From Chloroflexia bacterium (GTDB lineage: Bacteria > Chloroflexota > Chloroflexia > Thermomicrobiales > UBA6265): a stretch of 5,900 nt of DNA. The translations under genes and the position numbers were made by a program. The DNA is taken from contig JACCYK010000681.1 of the NCBI GenBank assembly GCA_013696525.1, positions 1-5,900 of the forward strand, written 5' to 3'. This document shows positions 5,654 through 5,900 of this stretch, piece after piece (position 1 is the stretch's first letter; each line of letters begins with the position of its first letter). A model generated the notes under the pieces. That model was not told the DNA's origin and did no database searches. It worked only from the letters and a program-made list of their open reading frames with translations.

Positions 5654-5900
5654 ATGACCGATGACACCAGAGACCCCGGCGACGTGACGACCCTGTCCAC
5701 CGCCGACGCCGAACCGACCAATGGCCAGAGCCTGCTCGAAATCTGGGAAACCGGCGTCGACGATGCGCGGCCGGAGCCGGAGCCGGAGCTGGTCGCGGCC
5801 GAAGCGGCCGCCGCGCCGGATCAGGACGCGGGGGACGCCGCTCCGGAATCGGACGCCGAAGCCCAAACGGCGCGTTCGCCGCGGCCGGCCGGCCCACGCA
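5654..5900 (+). CDS. N-terminus of an acidic, low-complexity protein (cut by window edge)
   Basis: An open frame from ATG 5654 continues to the end of the window with no stop: 82 codons are visible. It begins MTDDTRDPGDVTTLSTADAE, followed by a possible short helix, GQSLLEIWETGV (24-35). A stretch rich in Glu, Asp, Pro and Ala then follows, with an EPEPEPEL run at about 41-48, and appears disordered. GAGG (5639-5642) lies 11 bases upstream. No signal peptide or known domain is seen. Such acidic N-terminal regions occur before many unrelated domains, so no function is offered. The choice of strand rests on the start site and the sustained acidic composition; the opposite strand is also open here but reads as arginine/proline-rich, shadow-like sequence. 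Confidence 0.6.
   Translation, partial: MTDDTRDPGDVTTLSTADAEPTNGQSLLEIWETGVDDARPEPEPELVAAEAAAAPDQDAGDAAPESDAEAQTARSPRPAGPR

Overview
The window is GC-rich bacterial DNA whose gene content suggests a Chloroflexota member, possibly near the Thermomicrobia. This placement is an inference. It rests on high GC with G/C-ending codons, Tat-type signal peptides with twin arginines, secreted proteins ending in a short Glu-Ala-Thr-Pro-Val tail, and hairpin-rich intergenic repeats. No ribosomal or other phylogenetic marker is present.

Layout. Positions 1-42 hold a small hairpin downstream of the first gene. Positions 43-1500 (minus) carry two tandem paralogues of secreted ferritin-like proteins, probably co-transcribed from the higher-coordinate gene. 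Positions 1501-1918 are a less GC-rich, non-coding, divergent promoter region. Positions 1919-2455 (plus) encode a small exported NlpC/P60 cysteine peptidase, read from a GTG start. Positions 2456-2849 lie between convergent genes and contain no convincing gene but at least five stem-loops with shared motifs. Positions 2850-4782 (minus) form a two-gene operon: a TIM-barrel sugar isomerase/epimerase, then, 19 bases later, a zinc-less medium-chain dehydrogenase with a GTG start. Positions 4783-4874 are a short divergent intergenic region. Positions 4875-5515 (plus) encode a class I SAM-dependent methyltransferase whose last ~35 codons lie in a different frame, so the gene is broken or contains a sequencing error. 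From 5654 to the right edge runs the start of an acidic, low-complexity protein of unknown function.

How the genes may work together. The isomerase and dehydrogenase look like a sugar or polyol conversion pair. The two ferritin-like proteins probably act together outside the membrane in metal or redox chemistry. The peptidase acts on the cell wall. No mobile element, CRISPR array or RNA gene is visible, and no clearly new system was found. The points most worth a second look are the methyltransferase frameshift, the hairpin-rich element at 2517-2844 and the duplicated exported diiron-type proteins.
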